Of a stretch of DNA of 64,000 nucleotides, positions 54,167-62,675 are shown piece by piece. Both the position numbers and the translations under genes were made by a program. Each line of letters opens with the position of its first letter. Position 1 is the stretch's first letter. Where the stretch lies: contig CBDCHL010000004.1 in the NCBI GenBank assembly GCA_965217195.1, forward strand, positions 186,001 to 250,000, given 5' to 3'. The notes below the pieces were generated by a model. It was not told the origin of the DNA and did no database searches. It saw only the letters and a program-made list of their open reading frames with translations. The DNA is from UBA6623 sp965217195. GTDB taxonomy: Bacteria; Acidobacteriota; Terriglobia; Bryobacterales; UBA6623.

Positions 54167-54925
54167 CTACGAGCTGACCGCTTCGGCTTCCTCGATCCAG
54201 CCGTAACCCTTTTCCTCAAGCTCGAGGGCCAAGTTCCTGTCGCCCGATTTCACGATCCGTCCGCCCGCCAGCACGTGCACGAAATCGGGCACGATGTAGT
54301 CGAGCAGGCGCTGATAGTGCGTCACGACGACAATCGCGCGCTCGGGGTCCCGCAGCTTGTTGACGCCCTTCGAAACGAGCTTCAGCGCGTCAATGTCGAG
54401 CCCCGAATCCGTCTCGTCGAGAATGGCCAGCTTAGGCTCGAGAATCGACATCTGAAAAATTTCGTTGCGCTTCTTCTCCCCGCCCGAAAACCCGGCGTTC
54501 ACCGATCGCTCGATCATGGTCGAGTCGATCTCCAAATCGGCCATCCTTTCCTTGGCTAGGTTCAGAAAGTCGATAGCGTCGATTAGGTCCTCGCCCCTCG
54601 CCTCCCGCACGGCGTTCAGCGCCGCCCGCAGGAAATAGAGATTGCTGACGCCCGAGATCTCGACCGGGTACTGAAAGGCCAGGAAGATACCCGCCCGGGC
54701 TCGCTCTTCCGGGGCCAAGTCGAAAATATCCCTTCCCTCGTAGAGCACTTCACCGCCGGTGATGTCGTAGCCGTCACGCCCGGCGATGACTTGCGCCAGC
54801 GTGCTCTTACCCGACCCGTTCGGGCCCATGATGGCGTGTACTTCGCCCTTGTTAACGGATAAACTGACTCCGTTGAGAATGTCTTTGCCGTCGGCGCTGA
54901 CGGACAGGTTCTTGACTTCAAGCAT
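54167..54925 (-). CDS. sufC: SufC ATPase of SufBCD
   Basis: From ATG 54925 the product is 252 aa (a GTG lies one codon earlier). ABC ATPase motifs are Walker A GPNGSGKSTLAQVIAG, signature FSGGEKKRNEI and Walker B LAILDETDSGLDIDAL, the last typical for SufC. It drives conformational change in the SufB-SufD scaffold. The gap to sufB (109 bases) contains a family A repeat. Confidence 0.96.
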   Translation of the reverse strand: MLEVKNLSVSADGKDILNGVSLSVNKGEVHAIMGPNGSGKSTLAQVIAGRDGYDITGGEVLYEGRDIFDLAPEERARAGIFLAFQYPVEISGVSNLYFLRAALNAVREARGEDLIDAIDFLNLAKERMADLEIDSTMIERSVNAGFSGGEKKRNEIFQMSILEPKLAILDETDSGLDIDALKLVSKGVNKLRDPERAIVVVTHYQRLLDYIVPDFVHVLAGGRIVKSGDRNLALELEEKGYGWIEEAEAVSS

Positions 54926-54972
54926 CACGATTCGTTGGATTCCTCTAGGGGAAGATCAGCGCTCGGCACCAA

Positions 54973-55020
54973 ACGTGGCGCACGCTTTCAGCGTGCCGTG
55001 TCGCCACTCTTGGCGACATG
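54973..55020 (-). repeat. Double-hairpin repeat family A, copy 5 (sufB-sufC)
   Basis: On the coding (minus) strand it reads ATGTCGCCAAGAGTGGCGAC and so on: stems TGTCGCCA / TGGCGACA and GCACGC / GCGTGC (loop TGAAA), then GCCACGT. It lies in the sufB-sufC gap. Like copies 1 to 4, it is in the same orientation as transcription, although the operon is on the other strand. Confidence 0.85.
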
Positions 55021-55034
55021 TCCCGGTGCCCGCC

Positions 55035-56483
<1,449 letters not shown>

Positions 56484-56623
56484 TCGATCCCCTCCGACGC
56501 TTTCCCCGGGGCCCGCTCGGCTCGACAAACAAGCCCGGGGCGACTCGACACCTTAAGCACCACGCTTCAGAGGTGCTGTCTTGGCGGAAATCTATACCAA
56601 CAAGTAAAGATTGTTCTCCTCGC

Positions 56624-56652
56624 AGATTAGCAATCATGTACTAAGTTGTCAA
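56624..56652 (-). promoter_or_regulatory. suf operon promoter with possible operator
   Basis: On the minus strand TTGACA (56647-56652) and TAATCT (56624-56629) are exactly 17 bases apart. The leader to sufB would be about 135 bases. The nonamer TGCTAATCT occurs twice, once just upstream of and partly overlapping the -35 box (about 56652-56660) and once over the -10 box (about 56624-56632), 28 bases apart. Paired sites over both promoter boxes suit a repressor such as the Rrf2 protein encoded in the operon; this is inference. Confidence 0.6.
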
Positions 56653-56711
56653 GATTAGCATCCGCGAAGCAAAATTCGCCCCAACCAAGCCCCAAAAATT
56701 CATAACCGTGA

Positions 56712-56755
56712 TACAGAGCTCTGAGCGAAAGCGACGGGCCAAGCCACCCGCCCGA
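56712..56755 (+). repeat. Dispersed repeat family C, copy 4
   Basis: CAGAGCTCTGAGCGAAAGCG then ACGGGCCAAGCCACCCGCCC. It is the copy closest to the suf promoter. Confidence 0.6.
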
Positions 56756-57028
56756 AAGCCAACACGAAAGAGAAACGCAAGCCAACTTAGAAGACGCTCC
56801 CGTAGAGGTCGATACCGTTGTCAACCATCGCGTATGGGACGGATGCAACGGGTCCCCGGGCTTGCGCCCGGGGCTACTTTCCACGCCCCCGCCGGGGGCG
56901 GGAACATCTCGGCCGTAAGGCGATAAACCTCGGGGTCTGGGGCAGAGCCCCAGGGCTTCAAAACGCCCGTAACACCCCGACCGGTGTACCATATGGCAAC
57001 ATTTTCAGGGCTCGCGCCGGTGGGGGAT

Positions 57029-57100
57029 TCTACCCAGGGTTCCGCCTTCGGCTGCCACCCTGGGCTATATTCCTGCCGCCGCTTCGCGGCTCAGGGTGTT
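57029..57100 (+). repeat. Dispersed palindrome family E, copy 2
   Basis: CTACCCAGGGTTCCGCC then TTCGGCTGCCACCCTGG, followed by CTATATTCCTGCCGCCGCTT and CGCGGCTCAGG. The halves CCAGGGT / ACCCTGG pair across a GGCGGAA-type turn. It matches the copy at 40027 (opposite strand). Similar palindromes are familiar from Acidobacteriota and Planctomycetes intergenic DNA. Confidence 0.6.
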
Positions 57101-57172
57101 CGCGATCTTGTCGGACAAGGTTCCGGCTCGGGCGCACGGCCCACGCCAAGTTTCGGCTCAGGAGTTGCGTAG

Positions 57173-57210
57173 TTGCGTAGCACAGGGCTCGAAGAGACCT
57201 GCGGCTTTTC
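57173..57210 (+). repeat. Dispersed repeat family B, copy 4
   Basis: TTGCGTAGCACAGGGCTCG then AAGAGACCTGCGGCTTTTCC. The preceding GTTGCGTA is a partial duplication of the repeat start. Confidence 0.65.
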
Positions 57211-57291
57211 CGGGGCGTCCGAAACCTCCATTCGATTCTCCCAAGAAACGAAACACCCGCTCTCGAAATTCAGGCGCGGATAACCCGCTGC

Positions 57292-57735
57292 TCACAGCGA
57301 GCGCTCGGCCAACTCGCCGAAAACCGGCAAAGCCCGACGTTCCCCCTTGGCTGTCTTGACGATCATGTAAATCCATAATCCCAGGATCAGCAACTGCAAC
57401 AAGCCGTCGATCGGGATATCGGGACCGGGCAGCATGTGGACCCACAGACCCACCGCCCAATCGACCAGCAACCAGGCGACGAAGAGGTAGAGCCCTTGGT
57501 AGGCGTGAAACTTCACGTCGCGCGCCTCACGAAACTTGTCCGAAGCGAGTACATAGACGCAAGCAATCCAGCCGAACCACGGAACGTAGGAAAGAATCGA
57601 AGCTGCACGTGGACTCAGAATCGGTTCCGCCGGACGCGGCGAGGTTTCGGTCGACGCCGGCTGTGTCTTGCCGCAGCCGCTGCAAAACCGATCGGAGACT
57701 CCGACTTCGTGACCACAATCAGTGCAGTAAGGCAT
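57292..57735 (-). CDS. Zinc-ribbon membrane protein (DUF4870-like)
   Basis: The product is 147 aa. An N-terminal zinc ribbon has two CxxC pairs (YCTDCGHE and FCSGCGKT). After a Pro-rich linker come about three membrane helices: ASILSYVPWFGWIACVYVLA, HAYQGLYLFVAWLLVDWAVG and LLQLLILGLWIYMIVKTAKG, with the FHAYQGL element typical of DUF4870. The function of this family is unknown. It is a single gene preceded by 350 bases with no recognised feature. Confidence 0.8.
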   Translation of the reverse strand: MPYCTDCGHEVGVSDRFCSGCGKTQPASTETSPRPAEPILSPRAASILSYVPWFGWIACVYVLASDKFREARDVKFHAYQGLYLFVAWLLVDWAVGLWVHMLPGPDIPIDGLLQLLILGLWIYMIVKTAKGERRALPVFGELAERSL

Positions 57736-58085
57736 TACATCCTTGTCGGGAAATCTTCCGCCGCGATTGGTCGTCCGCTAACGCCCGATTCTCGCACAAA
57801 CCGAGATCGGCGCCCAAACGGCCGATCGTGCGTGGTTCTTTCACTCTGGACTACGAGATTCCGGCTCGCAGTGTTCCGAGGCCCGTGTCGACGCCAGGCG
57901 GAAATCGCCATACAACGATCACGAGGAACTTGCCCTAGCGACCCGAGGCGAAATTGTGTGCAGGCGAAAAAGGGGGACTGCCATTCGATTTTCGCTCGTC
58001 GAACCTCTTTGTTTCCAACGCCAGCGTGTATCGAAAATCGGTGGCTGTACTCTTTTTTCGCGTAGCGGGACTTACACCACGGGCC
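57736..58085. other. Gap without recognised feature
   Basis: These 350 bases separate bshC (which ends at 58086 on the minus strand) from the zinc-ribbon gene. I see no ordered open frame, repeat copy or strong promoter here. The stretch is less GC-rich than its neighbours. Confidence 0.4.
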
Positions 58086-59699
58086 CTAAATCACCAACAC
58101 TTGATGATCGTGACAATCCGTGTGAATCGACTCGTGAATACGGTCAAGGAATGACTCGCCGTGGCGAGCAAGGAAACTCAGCGCGCTGAAACCGCGCTCC
58201 TGTAAGGTTCCGTTGGGGTATATGAGGTTGGCCAGGTGGGCCGCCTCGCTCCCGGCCCTCTCGTCGCGCCGCAAGCTCTCGCGCGCCACCGTCGCCCGGA
58301 CTTTGCCGAATTGATAGAGCATCTTCTTTCGAACATTCGCAAGCGCCGCTCCCAACGTCGGATCGAACTTGGACAAGTCGGTATCAATTGTGTCGAGCGA
58401 GGCATTAAGCGTCCGCTCGCCGTCGTCAAAAGCCTTCTCGAGGCTGGGCGGAATCAAGCTTCCTGAAATGTGCCGCCGAAGATTTTCGGCCCGCTGAAAG
58501 CAATCCACAACTCCGAGCTCGTACCGCTCGAGATATCGCTCAGCGCGCGCGTCCAGAACAGTAAACGACGCCCTCGGCGCGACCACCGGCATGCGCCCCA
58601 ACAAGCGTCGGTAGAGCACCTCCGCTTGCGCCAAATAGGCGGACTCCGCTGGGCCGGCAATATAAACGGCGGTCGGCAAAAGGAAGTCTTGAATCACCGG
58701 GCGCAGCAATACGTTGGGCGAAAAGCGCTCGGGAGCCTCGTCGACTAAGACGGCCAGCTCCGCGGTCGTGTACTTTCTCTCGCCATCGCTGTAGGCGTTC
58801 CCATCGATGGTCAGAGCCGTCCGGCGGTAGTCCTTCATCAGGAAGACCGGCGAGGTCTCGGGCGTTACATGGCATTGCGCGTGGTATCCGGCCTGTTCAA
58901 GCTCGGTGCTGCGCGCCATGATTTCCTGGTTCAGTTCCGAAGCACGCTCAACGGCCGCTCGAATCGTCGGCACCGCAAGCCTTCGCAACGCGGCGTCCAT
59001 CGGATCGATCAGTATCAGCCCAAAGCGGTTAAACAGCTTTTGAAACAGCGAACGGAATGCCGACCGAAGGTCAGCGCCCGCGCCGTAACTCTCCGAAGCG
59101 AGTTGCGACGCGAACTCGGCATATTGCAATTCCCCGAAAGCCGTCGTCACCGTCTCGCGCAGTTGCGCGGGCGCGGATCCGGCAAGCGCCGCCTCCCCGA
59201 CCGGCTGGTGGTCGCGGGCAAGCGTTTCGACCGCCACGCGAAGCGGAGTGTTCCCCGCATCGAGCAGCCAAGCATGGTCCACTTCAGCGAGGTCATGATC
59301 TTCCGTCGCCAACCAGAAGACAGGGACCGCGGGTACGCCTCCAGAACGCAGGGTTTCAGCCGTTTTAACCGCCGTCAGCGCCTTGTATACCGCGAAGCTC
59401 GGCCCCCCGAACAGCCCAATCTGCTGCCCGGTCGTGACCGTGACCGTACCCGGTTCGGCAAGCAGGTTCAGCCTGCGGGTCGTTTCTTCTCCGCACCCCA
59501 CGTTTTGTCGCCGCAGTGATTCAACGAGCGCTTGGCGATGTTCAGGAGTGAGATTCACTTCCTCGGCGGCCGCCGCGAATTCGTCCGAGTCCGGCGGTCG
59601 GCCGAAATACGGACGCACACGCTCGAAATCGTAGAGAAAATCCGTAAACAACCGGGTCGAAGACGGAATCTCCGTATGGCGGATACAGGTGGGGTTCAT
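58086..59699 (-). CDS. bshC: Bacillithiol biosynthesis protein BshC
   Basis: The product is 537 aa, normal for BshC. Family sequence includes TVTTGQQIGLFGGPSFAVYK, VPVFWLATEDHDLAEVDHAW, LILIDPMDAALRRLAVPTIR, the SPNVLLRPVIQDFLLPTAVY-type segment (FSPNVLLRPVIQDFLLPTA) and YIAGPAESAYLAQ, with a C-terminal coiled coil. BshC is thought to add cysteine to glucosaminyl-malate, the last step of bacillithiol synthesis. bshA and bshB are not in the window. The downstream genes show no thiol link. Confidence 0.93.
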   Translation of the reverse strand: MNPTCIRHTEIPSSTRLFTDFLYDFERVRPYFGRPPDSDEFAAAAEEVNLTPEHRQALVESLRRQNVGCGEETTRRLNLLAEPGTVTVTTGQQIGLFGGPSFAVYKALTAVKTAETLRSGGVPAVPVFWLATEDHDLAEVDHAWLLDAGNTPLRVAVETLARDHQPVGEAALAGSAPAQLRETVTTAFGELQYAEFASQLASESYGAGADLRSAFRSLFQKLFNRFGLILIDPMDAALRRLAVPTIRAAVERASELNQEIMARSTELEQAGYHAQCHVTPETSPVFLMKDYRRTALTIDGNAYSDGERKYTTAELAVLVDEAPERFSPNVLLRPVIQDFLLPTAVYIAGPAESAYLAQAEVLYRRLLGRMPVVAPRASFTVLDARAERYLERYELGVVDCFQRAENLRRHISGSLIPPSLEKAFDDGERTLNASLDTIDTDLSKFDPTLGAALANVRKKMLYQFGKVRATVARESLRRDERAGSEAAHLANLIYPNGTLQERGFSALSFLARHGESFLDRIHESIHTDCHDHQVLVI

Positions 59700-60166
59700 C
59701 GCGCTGGAATCAATCGAGTCGTTGGAGAACGACGTTGGTTTGCCGAGACGGGCTGGAGGACCGGAGGAAAAAAACGGCTCTTTCGCGCCGCCGGACCCCC
59801 CTATGGATCAGGATAGCAGACCGGTTCCCGAGGCCCGGGTCACGCGGGTGTGCGACATAAATGTGGGAAGTCCCTCCCGCAATACGAGCAATAAAATCAG
59901 AGGCGTGGACGGAAGTCCACGCTCCGCCCGGCTTAGCGGGCTTGGACTGCAAGTAGCCCGGTTTTCCGGCGGCTTACCGGGCTTGGGTTGCAAAACCCCC
60001 GGCCCTTCGAGGGCCGGTTCAAAGGGCTCTTCGTCCGGCACGAGGCCGTTTCAACAGGGCATCCTCAACATCAATGTTAGACCTGGGGCTGGGGGTCGGC
60101 CTCGCTACCGAACACGAGGCAACTACGGTTCTGAAACCGAACAGTATGCCGTTAGAAAGTATGCCG
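59700..60166. other. Gap with a run of strong hairpins
   Basis: About 467 bases. A cluster of palindromes lies at 59903-60017: GCGTGGAC / GTCCACGC (59903-59922), GCCCGGCTTAGCGGGC (59926-59941), GCCCGGT / ACCGGGC (59957-59983) and CCGGCCCT / AGGGCCGG (59999-60017). A 13-base unit AGTATGCCGTTAG is repeated at 60143-60155 and 60158-60170, the second copy covering the stop of the response-regulator gene. No gene is seen. Confidence 0.6.
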
Positions 60167-60799
60167 TTAGGCCTTGGCGAGACCGTGTTCAATGGCGTAA
60201 TGGGCGAGTGCCACCCGCCCGGACAACCCCAGTTTGTCATTGATCTGGTAAAGATGGTTCTTCACCGTCTGCTCGCTGAGAAATAGCGCCTCGGCGATTT
60301 GGCTGTTGCTGCGTCCGTCGGCAACCAGCGCAACGACCTCCTGCTGCCTTTCGGTGAGAGGCGGTCGATCGGTTTGCCCATTCTGCCGCAGGCTGTTCAT
60401 CAGAGCGGCGGTGGTTCTGCTGTCGAACCAGACCTCGCCTCGATGGACGCGACGAATGCTCTCCGTCAGCTCCAGCGTAGCCATTTGTTTGAGCACGACC
60501 GCTGCCGCGCCGTAACCGACGGCCCGAACGTGTTGATCCGGATCGTCCGAAGCGGTCAGAACGACAATCTTGGTCGCTGTTGTCTCGGACCGCAGCCGCA
60601 GCAGCGTCGCTTGGCCGTCGAGACCCGGCATTTGGAGGTCGAGGAGCAGGACGTCCGGACGGTGGTCGCGTAAGAGATCTGATACTTCTTCCCCGTCGCC
60701 AACTTGCCCGACAATTTCGAAACCCGGTTCAAGCGAAAGCAACTGCCGCACGCTGTCCCGGAAAACGGGGTGGTCGTCCGCAAGCGCCACTCTAATCAT
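60167..60799 (-). CDS. NarL/FixJ-type response regulator
   Basis: From ATG 60799 the product is 210 aa (an ATG five codons upstream is possible). The receiver domain has the acidic pair D8-D9 (VALADDHPVF), the phospho-acceptor D54 (LLLDLQMPGLDG), the Thr of VLTASDD and the Lys of VVLKQ. The LuxR-type helix-turn-helix is PPLTERQQEVVALVADGRSN then SQIAEALFLSEQTVKNHLYQ. No sensor kinase gene is adjacent, so it is an orphan here. The targets are unknown. Confidence 0.92.
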   Translation of the reverse strand: MIRVALADDHPVFRDSVRQLLSLEPGFEIVGQVGDGEEVSDLLRDHRPDVLLLDLQMPGLDGQATLLRLRSETTATKIVVLTASDDPDQHVRAVGYGAAAVVLKQMATLELTESIRRVHRGEVWFDSRTTAALMNSLRQNGQTDRPPLTERQQEVVALVADGRSNSQIAEALFLSEQTVKNHLYQINDKLGLSGRVALAHYAIEHGLAKA

Positions 60800-61112
60800 T
60801 TCTTTTCTTTCCATCGCCTTTTGGAGGAACTTTTGGAAAGATGATGCTGGAGAAGGCCCCTTTAGGTCTATAGGTAGGAAGTACCAAAAATGAGTTTCAT
60901 CCGTAGCCGTGCGGAGCGGAATACGTAGTAGGGCCGCGACCTCGGAGGAAGTAGGGCGAACTCCCTAACCTACACAGGGCGGGTCCGGTGAGCAAGGCGT
61001 AGGCAAACGAGGATCGACGGGGTGTATCGGTTTGCCGCGGCCGGCCGCGCCGATGCGCTGGCGCACTGATAAGTTGTCCGGGGGCCGAGCCCGCCAACGA
61101 GCGGCAACATCG
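60800..61112. other. Gap between glycosyltransferase and response regulator
   Basis: About 310 bases without a credible gene. On the minus strand this is the upstream region of the response-regulator gene. TATAGA occurs about 70 bases before its start (near 60862), but no matching -35 box was found. I see no copies of the main repeat families. Confidence 0.4.
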
Positions 61113-62675
61113 CTAGTTGAGGACCACTGTCTCGGATGGCGGCGCGTTGTGGTCGCGGGCAAAGCGCCGGGGCTGGTCGATGACGGCCAGCTCGGCGCGT
61201 CGCACCGTTTGAGGCAGCCGGAACTTTGCAGGATCGGCGCGATTCGTCACCGCCTGGTGGATGTCGGTGAAGTCTTCCAGGTGAATGTCGCGGCCGATGT
61301 CGCGGCTCTCCAGTTGGTCGAGGAGCCTTCGCGCCCCGCTGAATCCGTCGGCCGCCAGTCGGACCTTCTCTCCCCAAAAAACCAGCCCGCCCGTTGATTT
61401 CGTAAGCACCGCGAGTGCCAGGCCGAGGCAATCGAGCGAAGGGCGGGTATTCTCGGCCGGTTGGGCGGAGTGGTCAAGCAAGTCGAGCGCGTCGCCGTAG
61501 CGGCCCAGCCGCGTGAGCATGCACAGCAGAGTGCTCCAGAAAACCTCCTGATCGGGCTCTTCGTGATAGGCGGCCAAGAAGTGCTCGGTGACGGCGACGT
61601 CGTTCGCGCGGGATTCCTCGATCAAGCCCAACAGGAACCGCGCGCGGCCCTGGACCAACGGAAGATCCATGGAATACTGCTGGTGCGCCGGAGCAATTTC
61701 GGCGCTGGGTCCAACAATAACTCCCAGTAATTCCTCGGCGGCGTCCACCTCGCCCGAGGCGATCAAGGCCCGCGCGCGAATCAACGCAAGCAGCGGAGAG
61801 GCGCCGCGCCGCGTCAACAGTTCTTCCGCTAACTCACCCGCCTCGCCATATCGACCCGCGTCGTGCAGCAAACGGCTGCACTCTGCCATGCCCGCCGTGA
61901 TCCACGGCGCCGCCGGGAGTTCATCGGGCCACTCGGTGCGCACGTAGCGCACGAAACCCTCGAAGCGTTCGAGCAATTCCGCGCCCTTCGCCATATGAGC
62001 GTGATGGTAGAGATAGTTAGACCGCACCAGCGGGTTTTCCGCCTCGGGATCTTCGAGAGCGGCCTCGATCAATCGCGTGTTCCGCTCCGTCTTTCGGCGC
62101 CGGAAGAACACGTCTTGCTCATAGCCGTAGTGCAAGACGAGGGCGTCGAGGGTCATCGAGCGAATCTCGGGCAGCGGCTGCGCAACCTGCTCATGGACTC
62201 GCCCGATGTACCGCAGCCCCGGCGTCAATCGATAGAGCCGCGGCGCGATCCAACGACGACCGGTGGCGCCGCCGGAGTCAGCGTTCGCGAACTGTAAGTA
62301 CGCTACATCAAACTCGCCTCGATCGACCGCCGCGCGGATGTGGTGGGCTGTCCCCGGATCAAGGCGTTCGTCCGCGTCGAGGACCAGCATGAAGTCTCCG
62401 CCGGCAGCCTCCACTCCCTGGTTTCTGGCTTCCGCGAAATGCTCGGTCCAAGGGAAGTGGACGACCGCCGCGTCGTGGGAGCGAGCGATTTCCACGGTTT
62501 TGTCGGTTGAGCCGGTGTCGACAACGACGATTTCGTCAACGACTCCGAGCACCGAATCGAGGCACTCGCCCAGGAACTGCTCCTCGTCCTTGACGATCAT
62601 GCACAGGCTGATCCGATTGCGACGGCGCGCGAGCCGCGGGGGATGGTCGTTCCCCACGGGACTCGAAGCACTCAT
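61113..62675 (-). CDS. Family 2 glycosyltransferase with C-terminal TPR-like region
   Basis: From ATG 62675 the product is 520 aa; the ATG shares ATGA with the stop of the preceding gene. The GT-A domain (about 20-250) has ISLCMIVKDEEQFLGECLDS, EIVVVDTGSTDKTVEIARS and the metal-binding DxD at D100-D102 (LVLDADERLD). From about 255 the chain is helical, with repeats of TPR type (for example GRYGEAGELAEELL, ALIASGEVDAAEELLGVIV). Such proteins add sugars to surface or protein targets; the acceptor is unknown. It is paralogous to the gene directly upstream. Confidence 0.85.
   Translation of the reverse strand: MSASSPVGNDHPPRLARRRNRISLCMIVKDEEQFLGECLDSVLGVVDEIVVVDTGSTDKTVEIARSHDAAVVHFPWTEHFAEARNQGVEAAGGDFMLVLDADERLDPGTAHHIRAAVDRGEFDVAYLQFANADSGGATGRRWIAPRLYRLTPGLRYIGRVHEQVAQPLPEIRSMTLDALVLHYGYEQDVFFRRRKTERNTRLIEAALEDPEAENPLVRSNYLYHHAHMAKGAELLERFEGFVRYVRTEWPDELPAAPWITAGMAECSRLLHDAGRYGEAGELAEELLTRRGASPLLALIRARALIASGEVDAAEELLGVIVGPSAEIAPAHQQYSMDLPLVQGRARFLLGLIEESRANDVAVTEHFLAAYHEEPDQEVFWSTLLCMLTRLGRYGDALDLLDHSAQPAENTRPSLDCLGLALAVLTKSTGGLVFWGEKVRLAADGFSGARRLLDQLESRDIGRDIHLEDFTDIHQAVTNRADPAKFRLPQTVRRAELAVIDQPRRFARDHNAPPSETVVLN

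Larger units (their letters stand above)
56653..57291. other. Repeat-rich gap upstream of the suf operon
   Basis: About 640 bases without a credible gene. It holds a family C copy (56712-56755), hairpins CCCCGGGC / GCCCGGGG (56854-56873), CGCCCCC / GGGGGCG (56884-56900) and CTGGGGC / GCCCCAG (56937-56953), a family E copy (57029-57100) and a family B copy (57173-57210). Open frames here are short and simply read through the palindromes. Confidence 0.7.
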
